Shown here piece after piece: positions 48,794 to 59,095 of a stretch of 64,000 nt of DNA. Origin of the DNA: Sphingopyxis sp. PET50 (lineage in GTDB: Bacteria > Pseudomonadota > Alphaproteobacteria > Sphingomonadales > Sphingomonadaceae); NCBI RefSeq assembly GCF_025244705.1, contig NZ_CP104207.1, positions 3,732,966 through 3,796,965 on the forward strand. Reading direction: 5' to 3'. The notes under the pieces are model-generated. The model was given only the letters and a program-made list of their open reading frames with translations, was not told the origin of the DNA and searched no databases. The first letter of the stretch is position 1. The number at the start of each line of letters is the position of its first letter. The translations under genes were made by a program, and so were the position numbers.

Positions 48794-50355
48794 ATGAGCG
48801 AGGCAGGCGCGTTTCACGAGTTCACGGGGCGCGACGTTCCGTGGCTCGTCGACTGGCAGGCCGCGCAGCGCGGCGACAAGATCTTCCTGGTCTGGGAACC
48901 GGTCGACGGCGCGTGCGCAAGCTGGACCTATGCCGCCTTCGCCGAGGAAAGCCGTGCCTATGCCGCTGGCCTCGTCGCGCAAGGTGTCACGGCTCTACGA
49001 CACGGTCGTGCTCCATATGGGCAACCGCCCCGAATTCCTCTTTGCCTGGCATGCCTGCTTGCGGCTCGGCGCGCTGGTCGTCACCACCAACACCGGCTCG
49101 TCTGCCGACGAACTCGGCTTCTTTCTGACGCACAGCCGCGCCTCGGTCGTCCTGACCGAGCCACGTTTCCTGCCGGTGATCACCGAAACCGGGGCCGCGC
49201 TGCGCTGGATCGGCTGTACCGACGGCGGCGAGACGACGGCGGGGAGCCTGTATCGCCTGCTGCCCTTCGCGGCATTGCGCGGCAATCCCGCCGCCTGCCC
49301 GCGGCGAGCGCCCGAGCCGCTGCGTCCCGGCAGCGTCCAATATACCTCGGGTACGACATCGCGTCCTAAGGGGGTGGTGTGGACGCACGCCAATGCGCTG
49401 TGGAGCGGCCGCACCACCGCGGCGCACCTGCATCTGACCGCCGACGATATCACGCTGATCCACCTGCCGCTGTTCCACACGAACGGGCTTGGCTATTCGC
49501 ACCTCTCGACCCTGTGGTCGGGCGGGACGATCGTGCTAACCCCCGGCTTTTCGGCCAGCCGCTTCTGGGACATCGCGGCGCGCAACCGCTGCACCTGGGC
49601 CTCGCAGATCGGCTTCACGCTGACCGCGCTGCTGGCGCAGCCGCGCCCCGAGGTGCATCATTTCCGCTTCTTCGCGAGCGGATCGGGCGGCACCATCTGC
49701 CAGGACAATTGGGGCATTGCCCAGATCAGCTGGTACGGATCGACCGAGACCATCTCGCAAAATTGCCACAGCGACTGGCGACTGCCCGAAGCAGCCGGGA
49801 GCATGGGGCGAGCGGCGCACGAATATGAGCTGTCGATCCGCGACGACGACGGGAGCGAGGTCGAGTTCGGCGAGCGCGGACGTCTGTTCGTCCGCGGCGT
49901 GCGCGGCCTGTCGCTATTCGCCAGCTATCTGTACGACGAACAGGCGACTGCGGCCGCTTTCGACGCCGAGGGCTTTTACGACACCGGTGATGAGGTCACG
50001 CCGCGCGCCGATGGCGAGATCTTCTATGCCTCGCGCGCGAAGGATATGTTGCGCGTGGGTGGAGAGAATGTCGCCGCGCTCGAAATCGAAACGGTCATCA
50101 TGGGCGTTGCGGGCGTGCGCGAGGTCGCGGTGGTCGGCAAACCGCATCCACTGTATCAGGAAGTGCCGGTGGCGTTCGTCGTGGCGAAGGCAGCCGACAG
50201 CCGACTTCGTGGCGGCTATCGAGGCGCATTGCGCCGAAAAGCTGTCGAAGTTCAAACGGCCGTGGGAGGTTCGCCTGCTCGACGAACTGCCCAAGGGCTT
50301 GCTCAGCAAGGTGTTGAAGAAGGAGCTGAGGGCGCTGGCTGCGGCGGAGGACTGA
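48794..50355 (+). pseudogene. AMP-forming acyl-CoA ligase, module B (two frameshifts)
   Basis: It starts at ATG 48794 after GAAGGAGAGA (FTGRDVPWLVDWQAAQRG). The frame changes near 48995, then continues through YTSGTTSRPKGVVWTHANAL, SWYGSTETISQN, GFYDTGDE and RAKDMLRVGGENVAALEIE. It changes again near 50205, before AEKLSKFKRPWEVRLLDELP and the Lys in LLSKVLKKEL. It is the closest homologue of the module A ligase at 6299. A very long ORF through this region is an artefact of the frameshifts. Confidence 0.85.
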
Positions 50356-50372
50356 CGCGGCGGCCGGCTGTT

Positions 50373-51165
50373 TCAGCACCGTTCGAACCGGCCCGGCCGT
50401 CGCTCCTGAACCGCGCGCCGGCCTTCGGCGAAATCATGCGTGTCGCCGAGTTCGGCTTGCCGCGCCGCCTCGGTTGCCGTCGCTGCGCGAACAGCGGCGA
50501 CGAGATCATGACGCAGCGTCGCGCGGGTCGCTTCGACCCCGAGCGGGCCGTTCTCGGCGATTTCGCCCGCGACCGCCAGCGCCGCATCGAGCAAGCCGTT
50601 CAGCGGTGCCACCGCATCGGCGAGCCCCCAATCGCGCGCGACCTCGCCCGAAATCCGGCGGCCGGTGAGCATCATCATCGCGGCGCGTTGCTGCCCGATC
50701 GCGCGCGGCAGGGTGTGGCTGATCGCGAAACCGGGGTGGAAGCCGAGCTTGACGAAATTCGCCGCGAACCGGGCCTCGGGCGCGGCGATCCGGAAATCCG
50801 CCGCGAGTGCGAGGCCCAGCCCGGCGCCGATGGCGGCGCCCTGGACGGCGGCGATCATCGGTTTCCGCAACGCGAAGAGCCGAACCGCCTGTTCATAGAA
50901 TTTGATCGTCGATTCGCCGAAGCTCTCGCCTCGTTCCTCGCCGAGCGCATTCGCGACGGTCAGGTCGGCGCCGAGCGCAGAAGATTCGTCCCTCGGAACA
51001 TAGCACGGTGGCGCGGCAGCTATCGTCGGAATCGAGTGCTTCGAGCGCCTGGGCCAGCGCGCGAAGCAGCGGCAGGTTCACATGATTGTTCGTCGCGTGC
51101 GCGAAGCGAACGACGGCCACATGATCGTGGCGCTCGACGCCAACGCGAATCGAGGATGCTGTCAT
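50373..51165 (-). pseudogene. Enoyl-CoA hydratase/isomerase (frameshifted)
   Basis: A crotonase-family protein. The N-terminal part (SIRVGVERHDHVAVVRFAHA, VLCSEGRIF) is in one frame from ATG 51165. From SAGADL-like residues onward, including KPMIAAVQGAAIGAGLGLAL and VKLGFHPGFAISHTLPRAIG, it is in another frame. The break is near 50985. Position FHPGFAIS lacks the usual catalytic Glu. It is convergent with the ligase gene and divergent from TBDR3. Confidence 0.8.
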
Positions 51166-51253
51166 TGGAAAAAGTCTCCCGGCGGTCATGATGCGGAACG
51201 GCGCGACGAAAGGACGGAAATGCGCGCCTCGCGGCAATATTTGCCATCAATGA

Positions 51254-51277
51254 GAATGACTGTCCATATATATGAAA
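51254..51277. promoter_or_regulatory. Weak match to the IclR-type element
   Basis: GAATGACTGTCCATATATATGAAA matches element C at 14 of 24 positions. It lies between the enoyl-CoA hydratase (-) and TBDR3 (+). Suggestive only. Confidence 0.25.
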
Positions 51278-51363
51278 GATTCTTGATCCGGCCAAGCCGC
51301 GGATTCTGGCGGCGAATATCGCAGAAAATCCCAGTATAGCGTCGTTTTCAAATGGGTTGACGC

Positions 51364-51391
51364 TTGACAAGCACTCGGCATCGGCTATTTA
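51364..51391 (+). promoter_or_regulatory. Sigma70-like promoter for TBDR3 with CCAAYTGG repeats downstream
   Basis: TTGACA at 51364-51369 and TATTTA at 51386-51391 are separated by 16 bp, about 70 bp before ATG 51462. Immediately downstream, CCAATTGGTCCAAAAG (51396) and CCAACTGGCCAAAG (51419) form a direct repeat with 23-bp periodicity, a plausible operator. Confidence 0.4.
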
Positions 51392-51461
51392 TTATCCAAT
51401 TGGTCCAAAAGTTATCGCCCAACTGGCCAAAGAAATCAAAATGGGTGAGGGGAGAGAGATT

Positions 51462-53588
51462 ATGGCGCATTATCGTTCGCTGATGCTTGTCCTTGCGCTG
51501 TCCGGCGGGTCGCAAGCGATGGCCCAATCCACGCCAACCGATACGCCCGCTGACGCGGCGGCACAGGAGAGCGACGGGCTCGGTGACATCGTCGTCACCG
51601 CACAGCGGCGCAGTGAGCGGCTGCAGGACGTGCCGATCGCCGTCAGCGTGATCAGTGGCGACGATGCATTGGAAAAGGGCGTGACGAGCACGATCGACCT
51701 AACCTCGGCGGTGCCGGGCCTCGTCGTCAATTACAACGCCAATGTCGGGAACCTTTATTTGCGCGGCGTCGGATCGAACCTGCCCAACCCGACCGACGAA
51801 CAGCCGACCGCAACCTATATCGACGGCGTCTATATTCCCTTTCCGCAGGGCAATTTCTTTACCTTCTACGACGTCGAGCGGATCGAAGTGCTGAAGGGGC
51901 CGCAGGGGACGCTGTTCGGGCGCAACGCGACCGGCGGCGTTGTCCAGATCGTCACGCGCGAGCCATCGCAGGACACCGAAGTCGATGCCGCCGTCACCTA
52001 TGGCAATTACGACACCGTGAGCCTCCAAGCCTATGGCACCACCGGGCTTGGCAAACAGGCAGCGATCGGAATTTCCGCACAATATGACAATCAGGGCAAG
52101 GGCTTCGGGCGCAATCTGACGCTCGACAAGCCGGCGTTCCAGCGTGCGATCGACAGCTATTCGGTACGCGCCAAGCTGCTCGTCACGCCGAGCGACACCA
52201 CGAAGATTCTGGTGACCGCCGACTATTCGAACCTGCTCAACTCGTCGGGATACCAACTGCTGCCCGGCGTGATCGGCGGCGACGGCGTGTCGACCTATCC
52301 CGGCAAGTTCAACACGCTGAACGACTTGGCGACCGGCAATCCGCTCGAAATGTATGGCGTGTCGTTCAAGCTGAACCAGGAAATCGGCAATCTCGATTTC
52401 ACTGCAATCAGCGGGTACCGCGAACTCACCGGCACCTTCTTCAGCGACGCGGACTCGACGCCGCAGCCGCTCAGCCAGCTCGAACTGCGCGAGAAGGGGC
52501 GCGCCTTTTCGCAGGAATTCCAGTTGGCGGGCTCCACCGACCGCCTCAACTGGATGGTCGGCTTCTATTATTTCGATATTTTCGGGCGCGGCGAGCTCTT
52601 CAATCGCGCGACGCCGGTCATCGCACCGCTGCCGCTCATCGGGTCGCAGCAGGAGGGATATAGTCTTGCAGGCTTTGCCCAGGGCACGCTCGATCTTGGC
52701 GGCGGCACGAGCATCACCGCCGGTGCCCGCTACACCAAGGAATGGCAGAAATTCTATTATCCGGCGCGCGACATCCACTCGAAACAGAGCTTTGCCAAAC
52801 CATCGTGGCGCCTCGCGATCGACCACAAGTTCAGCGATAATCTGATGATTTATGCTTCGTACAACAACAGCTTCAAGAGCGGCGGTTATAATCTGATCTC
52901 GCCGACCCTGCTGGCGGGGACGGTCAATAATTTCCAGCCCGAAGTCCTGCAGTCGTTCGAAGGCGGATTGAAGAGTCAGCTGTTCGGCGGCAAGCTGCGG
53001 CTGAACATCGCGGCCTTCCACTATCTCTACGACGACATCCAGACCGCGCTGGTCATTCCTGGCGGCGTCGTGACGCTGAATGCCGCAAAGGCGCATACGA
53101 GCGGTCTCGAAATCGACTTCTCGGCGCGTCCGGCGCATTTCATCGAACTGTCGGGCGCCTTTTCGGCAATGCGCGGCAAATACGACCGCTATCCCAACGC
53201 GCCTTCGATCGGGGCCGACGCGGTCCAGCGGACGATCGATGCATCGGGGAACGATCTGCTCGTGCTGCCCGACTATACCGCGACGGGGACGGTCACATTC
53301 AACTTCCCCTTCGTCGGCGGAACGATTCGTCCCTCGGCCACCGTCTCGTATAACGATGGCTTTTACTGGTTCGCGGACAATCGGCTGCGTAGCCCCGCCT
53401 ATACGCTGGTCAACGCGCAGATCGGCTGGACGACGGACGACGAGCGGTTCGGGGTGCGGTTGTGGGCGCGGAACCTGACGGACAAATATTATTATGTCGC
53501 GCGCCTGTCGCGTGTCCGTTTTGGCGATTCACAGGTCCCCGCGGCGCCGCGGACCTATGGCGTCACCGTCACCGCGAAGTTCCGATAA
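51462..53588 (+). CDS. TonB-dependent receptor 3 (intact)
   Basis: A 708-residue outer-membrane receptor. Signal peptide MAHYRSLMLVLALSGGSQAM is cleaved near AMAQ; DIVVTAQRRSERLQDVPIAV starts the plug; VLKGPQGTLFGRNATGG is the plug signature; the barrel repeats end in YGVTVTAKFR with the terminal aromatic-x-Arg. ATG 51462 follows GGGGAGAGAGATT; in-frame ATGs upstream lack such a site. It is the only one of the three receptors with an unbroken frame and is followed by an MFS permease, as is TBDR2. Confidence 0.93.
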   Translation: MAHYRSLMLVLALSGGSQAMAQSTPTDTPADAAAQESDGLGDIVVTAQRRSERLQDVPIAVSVISGDDALEKGVTSTIDLTSAVPGLVVNYNANVGNLYLRGVGSNLPNPTDEQPTATYIDGVYIPFPQGNFFTFYDVERIEVLKGPQGTLFGRNATGGVVQIVTREPSQDTEVDAAVTYGNYDTVSLQAYGTTGLGKQAAIGISAQYDNQGKGFGRNLTLDKPAFQRAIDSYSVRAKLLVTPSDTTKILVTADYSNLLNSSGYQLLPGVIGGDGVSTYPGKFNTLNDLATGNPLEMYGVSFKLNQEIGNLDFTAISGYRELTGTFFSDADSTPQPLSQLELREKGRAFSQEFQLAGSTDRLNWMVGFYYFDIFGRGELFNRATPVIAPLPLIGSQQEGYSLAGFAQGTLDLGGGTSITAGARYTKEWQKFYYPARDIHSKQSFAKPSWRLAIDHKFSDNLMIYASYNNSFKSGGYNLISPTLLAGTVNNFQPEVLQSFEGGLKSQLFGGKLRLNIAAFHYLYDDIQTALVIPGGVVTLNAAKAHTSGLEIDFSARPAHFIELSGAFSAMRGKYDRYPNAPSIGADAVQRTIDASGNDLLVLPDYTATGTVTFNFPFVGGTIRPSATVSYNDGFYWFADNRLRSPAYTLVNAQIGWTTDDERFGVRLWARNLTDKYYYVARLSRVRFGDSQVPAAPRTYGVTVTAKFR

Positions 53589-53661
53589 GGGTGATGCAGC
53601 GTTCGGATCGGGCAAGCGAAGTGACCACCGCCACGCGCGTCGCGCCGCAAAGTATGATCGG

Positions 53662-54903
53662 GTGAGGGGGACCGGCGAGCCTGGCGAAAGTGTGCGCGAA
53701 TGGCGGCAACATTGGCGAACGCTGGTCGCCTGCCTGGCCGGGACCGCTGCGTCGATCACCCATATTCCCACCTTTGGTGTGCTTCTCCCCTCCATCCAGA
53801 GGGAATATGGGTGGTCGGTTTCGCAGATTACGGCGGGGATGATGATCCTGGCCACGGTGAGTCTGATCGCATCGGGATTCGTCGGGGCGGCGGTCGACCG
53901 CTATGGCTCGCGACGCATCGGGCTTGCCGGGCTGATGCTCTATCATGCTGCGTTCGCGCTGCTCGCCACGACCGGACCGTCGATCCTCAACTGGTGGTTG
54001 CTCTGGTTGCTCGTCGGGATCGGGTTCAGCTGCACGACGACGACGATATGGGCCCCGGCCGTCGCGGGGCGATTTCACGCAAGCCGCGGGCTCGCGATCG
54101 CGGTGATGCTGTGCGGGACGGGCCTGTCGATGGCGATAATGCCGCTGGTGGCGACGATTCTGCTCGAACAGTTCGGCTGGCGAGGAGCGCTCGTCGGCTG
54201 CTCGGCAATCGTCGCGGCGCTGGCGATTCCGCTCGTTCTCCTGTTCCTCCACGACCGCCCGCCGACGGCCCAGCAGCCGGGCGAACTCGAAAGTCTGGCG
54301 GCATTCGACGGACTGACGGTGCGCGAGGCGACCCGGTCATGGGTCTATGCCCGCATCGCCATCAGCGCGGTCGCCTTCACCGTCGCCTCGCTGGCGCTGG
54401 TGGTGCATTTCGTTCCAATCCTGAGCGAAGACGGCCTCGCGCCGCACGCGGCGGCAGCGGCGGCGGGTGCGATCGGCCTTGCAGCAATCGTCGGGCGTTT
54501 GACGGCGGGAATGCTGCTGGATCACGTCCACGCGCGCTATATCGCGGTGATATGCTTCGGGCTCCCGGCGGTCGCGTGCGGACTGCTGCTGACCGGTCCG
54601 GGGCTGGCCGCCGCGATCGCGATCGGGATGCTGATCGGTTTCTCCAGCGGATCGGAACTGGACGTCGTCGCCTATGCCGCGACCCGCTATTTCGGGCTGC
54701 GCCATATCAGCACGATCTATGGCATCCTCGTCGGCATCATCACTTTCGCCGCCGGGGTGGGGCCGTTTCTGTCGGGGCTCATGTTCGACCTGTTCGGCAG
54801 CTACGATCACTTGATCCTGTCGGTCATTCCGATCTTTCTGCTCGGGTCGCTGCTGATGGGGTCGCTACCCGCCTATCCGCGCTGGCAGGATGCATCGCGG
54901 TGA
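53662..54903 (+). CDS. MFS transporter 2
   Basis: An inner-membrane permease of about 413 residues with 12 hydrophobic segments. The first is WRTLVACLAGTAASITHIPT, and loop motif DRYGSRRIGLAG stands between helices 2 and 3. It resembles monocarboxylate porter-type MFS proteins. The start is uncertain: GTG 53662 or GTG 53692. LDVVAYAATRYFGL and STIYGILVG are shared with the frameshifted permease at 31904. It probably transports the TBDR3 substrate from periplasm to cytoplasm. Confidence 0.85.
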   Translation: MRGTGEPGESVREWRQHWRTLVACLAGTAASITHIPTFGVLLPSIQREYGWSVSQITAGMMILATVSLIASGFVGAAVDRYGSRRIGLAGLMLYHAAFALLATTGPSILNWWLLWLLVGIGFSCTTTTIWAPAVAGRFHASRGLAIAVMLCGTGLSMAIMPLVATILLEQFGWRGALVGCSAIVAALAIPLVLLFLHDRPPTAQQPGELESLAAFDGLTVREATRSWVYARIAISAVAFTVASLALVVHFVPILSEDGLAPHAAAAAAGAIGLAAIVGRLTAGMLLDHVHARYIAVICFGLPAVACGLLLTGPGLAAAIAIGMLIGFSSGSELDVVAYAATRYFGLRHISTIYGILVGIITFAAGVGPFLSGLMFDLFGSYDHLILSVIPIFLLGSLLMGSLPAYPRWQDASR

Positions 54904-54937
54904 GTTGCGATCGGCGTTCGACATGGGGCTTGAAGAA

Positions 54938-54955
54938 TTGTTCCATATGGTACAA
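54938..54955. promoter_or_regulatory. CCATATGG palindrome before monooxygenase-like gene B
   Basis: TTGTTCCATATGGTACAA, palindromic except one base pair, lies 39-56 bp upstream of ATG 54994, almost the same distance as the module A copy from its monooxygenase. Confidence 0.7.
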
Positions 54956-54993
54956 TAAGAGTCGCAGGCGGATCGCATCATGGGAGAGGCGAC

Positions 54994-56208
54994 ATGTCGC
55001 TTTCGGCTAGCGCATCAATATCGCGGTCGGCGCCGGTCTTTCAGGGGCCGGAGGCGCTGCTGGGCGCATTGCGCCCGATCACCGCGCGGATCGCGGAACG
55101 TGCCGACGCGATTGAGGCGGCGCGCGCCTTTCCGGCCGACCTGCTCGCCGAGATCGAGGCGACGGGATTTTTCCGGATGGCGCTCGACCCCCGCTATGGC
55201 GGGGCGGGGTACCGGTTGCAGGATGCGGTGCCGATCATCGAAGAAATCGGCCGCGCCGACGGCTCGGCGGCATGGAGCCTGATGCTCGGCAGCGAGGTCC
55301 ACATCGCGTGGACACGCTTTCCGCAGGCATTCCTTCAGGACATTTATACCGCGCCGGTCTTTCCGATGTCACGCGCCGCGCTGACGCCGCGTGGCCGGAT
55401 GACCAAGGTCGAGGGCGGTTATATTCTCGATGGGCAGTGGCCGCTCGCGAGCGGATCCTATCCGACGCAATGGTTCCTCGTGAACAGCCTCGTGACCGAT
55501 ACCGAAGGACGTCCGGTCGCCAATCCCGACGGCGTCATCGAGCCGAAGCTGGCGGCGGTGCCGACCACGGCGATCGAGATCCTCGACACCTGGCACGCGA
55601 TGGGGCTCCGTGCGACCGAAAGCCATGATATCCGGCTCGACCACTATTTCGTTCCCGAGGAGCGGACCGTCTATGCCAGCGTGCTCCAGCCCGATTCGGG
55701 GCCGCTAGGCCAGATCGCACTCAATGCCGCGCTCGGCACCTTCCATCTCGGTGTCGTGCTGGGGATCGCGCGCGGGATGCTCGACGAGCTGGCGGCATCA
55801 TCGAAACTGCGCAAGCCCGTCTACACACCGACCCGCTTCCTGGCGGAAAGCCCGCTCTTCCAGAAGCGCTATGGCGCGATGGAGGTCCGGCTTGCCGCGG
55901 CGCGGGCGCTCGTGCTCGACGAGGCGGCGCGCCTCTGGGAACGTGCGAGCCGGGGTGAGGCGATTACCACTCCGATCAACGTTCGCCACCGCGCGATGGT
56001 CGCGCATGTCCACCAGGAATGCCTCGCGATCGCGAACGAGATATTCTCCGATGCGGGCACGGCGGTCCTGTACGAAGGATCGTCGATGCAGCGGCGTTTC
56101 CGCGACATGCGTTCGGCCTGCCAGCACATCATCGCCGGGCCCGATATTTTTCAGCCGCACGGGGCTTTTCTGCTCGATCAGCCGATCGAAGCACACATCC
56201 GGGTTTGA
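54994..56208 (+). CDS. Acyl-CoA dehydrogenase-fold flavin monooxygenase-like protein, module B
   Basis: A 404-residue homologue of 10813-12027 with the same landmarks: FFRMALDPRYGGAGYRLQDA, GSAAWSLMLGSE, WPLASGSYPTQWF, HAMGLRATESHD and late RDMRSACQHI. It is assigned to the class-D flavin monooxygenase-like group rather than to true dehydrogenases because the active-site Glu loop is absent and the C-terminus matches HsaA-type proteins. It heads the module B operon. Confidence 0.78.
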   Translation: MSLSASASISRSAPVFQGPEALLGALRPITARIAERADAIEAARAFPADLLAEIEATGFFRMALDPRYGGAGYRLQDAVPIIEEIGRADGSAAWSLMLGSEVHIAWTRFPQAFLQDIYTAPVFPMSRAALTPRGRMTKVEGGYILDGQWPLASGSYPTQWFLVNSLVTDTEGRPVANPDGVIEPKLAAVPTTAIEILDTWHAMGLRATESHDIRLDHYFVPEERTVYASVLQPDSGPLGQIALNAALGTFHLGVVLGIARGMLDELAASSKLRKPVYTPTRFLAESPLFQKRYGAMEVRLAAARALVLDEAARLWERASRGEAITTPINVRHRAMVAHVHQECLAIANEIFSDAGTAVLYEGSSMQRRFRDMRSACQHIIAGPDIFQPHGAFLLDQPIEAHIRV

Positions 56209-56229
56209 TTTTCATTTTAGGAGGAAGAA

Positions 56230-56773
56230 TTGAGCGACAAGAGCACATCGGTCACCGCCGCCTGGATTTCGTCGGCGCCGCTCGATACATTGTTCGAGCT
56301 GGTCCGCGACCATTCGACCTGGCTGCGCTGGACCGACATCCAGTCGATCGAGATCGAAAGCACCGGCGATGCCGACCCCAACGGCGTCGGCGCCGTGCGC
56401 AAGATTATCGGAGGGAGCGGGGCAGAGATCCGCGAACGCATCGTCGAGATCGTCGAGGGCCGAGCGCATCCGGTACGAACTGCTGAGCGGCCTTCCCGTC
56501 ATTCATTATGAGGGGCTGACCGAATTCACCCCCGAGACCGATGGCCGGACGCTCGTCCGCTGGACCTCGACCTTCGCGGCGGAGACCCCCGCGGTTACCG
56601 CCGAACTGTCACTCTATCTCGGCCGCGTCGTGCGCAAGATGGTACGGCAAGTCGCGCTCGCGGCGGAAATTCCTGCGCTGCTCGATCGTCCCGAGCGCCA
56701 GCCCTTCCGTCCGCTATCGAGCGGCAAGCACGTGATCATGCACGACCTGCCGCGTTACCAGCGGCTCTATTGA
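56230..56773 (+). pseudogene. SRPBCC-family protein, module B (frameshifted)
   Basis: TTG 56230 follows AGGAGGAAGAA. The first part (TAAWISSAPLDTLFELVRDH, IVEIVEGRA) is in one frame to about 56460. It continues as RIRYELLSGLPVIHYEGLTE in another, ending at 56773 with LPRYQRLY. It follows the monooxygenase-like gene exactly as in module A, but has a longer C-terminus. A hydrophobic-ligand-binding or cyclase role is possible. Confidence 0.72.
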
Positions 56774-56801
56774 GCCGTTCCCCAGAGCATAGGAGTCCGC
56801 C

Positions 56802-57728
56802 ATGCCCCTCCATCCCGAAGCCCAGGCCTTTCTCGACAAGATGGCCGGTGTTCCCGATCCGACCGACGAGAATCTGGAACAGTTCCGCAGCGCCGCCGCG
56901 ACGCTGATCGCCGGCGGCGAGCGCGCCGATATCTGTGACGTCGTCGATCGGACGATCGCCGGGGGCGACGGTCAGGACATGGGCGTGCGCATCTATATCC
57001 CGCGCGAGGATGGGCCGCTGCCGGTGATCGTCTGGGTCCACGGCGGCTCGTTCGTGCGCGGCACGCTCGATATGTTCGATGCCGACTGGCGCGAATTCGC
57101 GCAGCAGAGCAAATGCGTGATCGTCGCGGTTGACCAGCGCCTGTCGCCCGAGGCGCAGTTCCCCGCGCCGCTCGAAGATGCCTATGCCGCGCTCGTCTGG
57201 GCAGCCGAGCATAGGGACGAATTCAAGGGCGATCCGGATCTGCTCGGTGTCGGCGGCGAAAGCAGCGGGGGCAGCCCGGCGGCGGCGCTGCCCTTTCTCG
57301 CGCACGAACGCGGCGGGCCAAAACTCGCCTTTCAGGTGCTCGCGAATCCGTTGCTCGATGCCACGCTGTCGAGCCCCTCGGTCGAGGAACTGGCGACCGG
57401 ATATTTTCTGACCAAGGCGCAACTCGACTGGTGTTACGAAAAATATGCACCGGGCGAGAAGCGCAAATCGCCGCTCGTCTCGCCGGTCCTCCAGACGGAC
57501 TTTTCGGTTAGCGTGCCCGCGGCGATCATCACAACCGAATATGACCCCGTGCGTGACGACGGTGAGCGTTTTGGAGAGAGCCTGCGGCGGGCGGGCGTTC
57601 CGGTATACCTCGAGCGTATCCTTGGTCACGTCCATCATTTCGGCGGTGCCGACCGGACTCCGACGCTGATCCATCTGCTGGACGCGATGCTGGACGATTT
57701 GCGGGCAAACCGCGCGAAGGCCGTCTAG
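56802..57728 (+). CDS. HSL-type alpha/beta hydrolase, module B
   Basis: A 308-residue esterase-like hydrolase with a complete active site: oxyanion HGG at residues 80-82 (WVHGGSF), nucleophile S154 (GESSGG), acid in EYDPVRDDGE, and His in GHVHHFGG. It aligns with the module A copy at 7909 without gaps through the nucleophile motif. ATG 56802 follows AGGAG. It ends 1 bp before the YciI-like gene. It would hydrolyse an ester or lactone in the cytosol. Confidence 0.9.
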   Translation: MPLHPEAQAFLDKMAGVPDPTDENLEQFRSAAATLIAGGERADICDVVDRTIAGGDGQDMGVRIYIPREDGPLPVIVWVHGGSFVRGTLDMFDADWREFAQQSKCVIVAVDQRLSPEAQFPAPLEDAYAALVWAAEHRDEFKGDPDLLGVGGESSGGSPAAALPFLAHERGGPKLAFQVLANPLLDATLSSPSVEELATGYFLTKAQLDWCYEKYAPGEKRKSPLVSPVLQTDFSVSVPAAIITTEYDPVRDDGERFGESLRRAGVPVYLERILGHVHHFGGADRTPTLIHLLDAMLDDLRANRAKAV

Positions 57729-57729
57729 G

Positions 57730-58331
57730 ATGTTTCTGGTCGCCCTTTGCGCGGACAGCAACGAGGCTCCGGCGTTACGTCCCGCGTTGCTTGCCGAGCA
57801 TGGCGCCTATCTGCGTTCGCTGGATTGCCTGCGCTTTTCTGCCCCGCTTGCGAGGCGCGACGACGCGTTGGTCACGGGCGAGGGATTGGAGAGCAGCGTC
57901 ATCATATTGGAAGGCGAGGATTGGGACGGCCTTCTCGAAACGCTGCTGGCAGATCCCTACGCGACGGGCGGTGTCTGGGCGCGGATCGACTTCTACGAGT
58001 TGAAGGAGCAGCCCAACATCAAGCCGGGCGCGCATCTGGTCGATCTTACAACAAACAAGCGCTGGTATTTCCGGCTGGAGGCCGAGCGGCCGCATGGACG
58101 GGGATGCCATGCTCCTCGACCGGCGCGGAGATTGGGCGGGACGGGACACGTCGGCTGCTTCGCTGGACATTTTGACGTTGCCGGGCGCAGGCGGATGGGG
58201 AGCAATGCGGATATTTGATGCAGAGAATCTGCCGAGCAGCGTCCAGGCTGCCGCTTTCGCCGGGCAGGAACGGTGTCGCGCTGACCTTCGTGGTCCCGGT
58301 TGCCGCTGGCAACTGGACCCGGAGAGAATAG
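57730..58331 (+). pseudogene. YciI-like protein, copy B (probably two frameshifts)
   Basis: MFLVALCADSNEAPALRPAL, ILEGEDWDGLLETLLADPYA and GVWARIDFYEL align with the copy at 12224. The frame slips near 58095 (continuing MDGDAMLLDRRGDWAG) and again near 58265, giving a C-terminus GVALTFVVPVAAGNWTRRE that parallels RVVAMPIAIGRWVGI of copy A and stops at 58329-58331. It ends the module B operon. Confidence 0.6.
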
Positions 58332-59095
58332 CTGAGGGCCTGTTTGCCATATATTTCTGACCTTCGGGCTCTGATGTTAGTTTGACCATCTTGCCGAACG
58401 ATCCCGTGGAGCTGCTAGGCGAGCTTAATTGGGGCTATGCAAGACTATGCAGCGGTCAGACCGGTTGCCGCGGGGACCGGCCTCGGCGTGGTGCTGATAC
58501 ATGCCGTACAGGGTTATTGCCTACGCCAGTTTCTTTCGCCGCTTTCGAACCCCCTGTGGCGATGAATATATATATATGGCGGCTCGAGAGAGAACAGGAT
58601 GCTCTTTCCACTGGAAGTATTCGAGGCAGTACGTGCGGCTTTTTTCCGACAAGCCAGTAAGAGTGAGAGTATCGGGAACCGATTGGGTCCACGGCGGCAG
58701 CCTAGGCGGAGTGGGCGTGACGGATATTGGAACGTCTGCTGTCTCGATTTCGATCTCGAAAGCTGCCAGTCCGCAACCGGCCAAGAGCTGCAAAAGCCTC
58801 GACTCGCTTTTGGCTTCATTCGCTATCGGACAGGGATTCTGGCTCGCGGGAAGAGTGTGTTTCCTAGACCATGTCGATCACCAATGCCTTCTCACCTTTC
58901 CGCAGGCGGATGTGATGCACGGCGTCCATTCGGGCGCCGAGGTCGGCGCCACTTCCTCCAATTGGCGGCGCGAACTAACCATGAGGGATCGCCAACTCCT
59001 GCACGGCGCCGAAAATCTTGCGATCATCGGTCGGGGCGCGGATTTGAAGGCTTCGGAGGTTGATGATATATTCGATTGATAACGGAGTCGCGCCG
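58332..59095 (+). other. Region without a confident gene
   Basis: About 760 bp at the right edge of the catabolic island. Open frames exist (for example 58501-59079, ending in ENLAIIGRGADLKASEVDD), but composition is mixed, frames overlap and no domain is recognisable. The AT-richer stretch near 58560-58580 differs from the flanks. It may be remnants left at the junction with the conjugative region. Confidence 0.4.

Noticed and set aside
48930-51191. A 753-residue open frame running through the ligase and antisense to the hydratase
   Set aside because: After about 50205 the ligase similarity continues in a different frame, and the rest is antisense to the enoyl-CoA hydratase gene.
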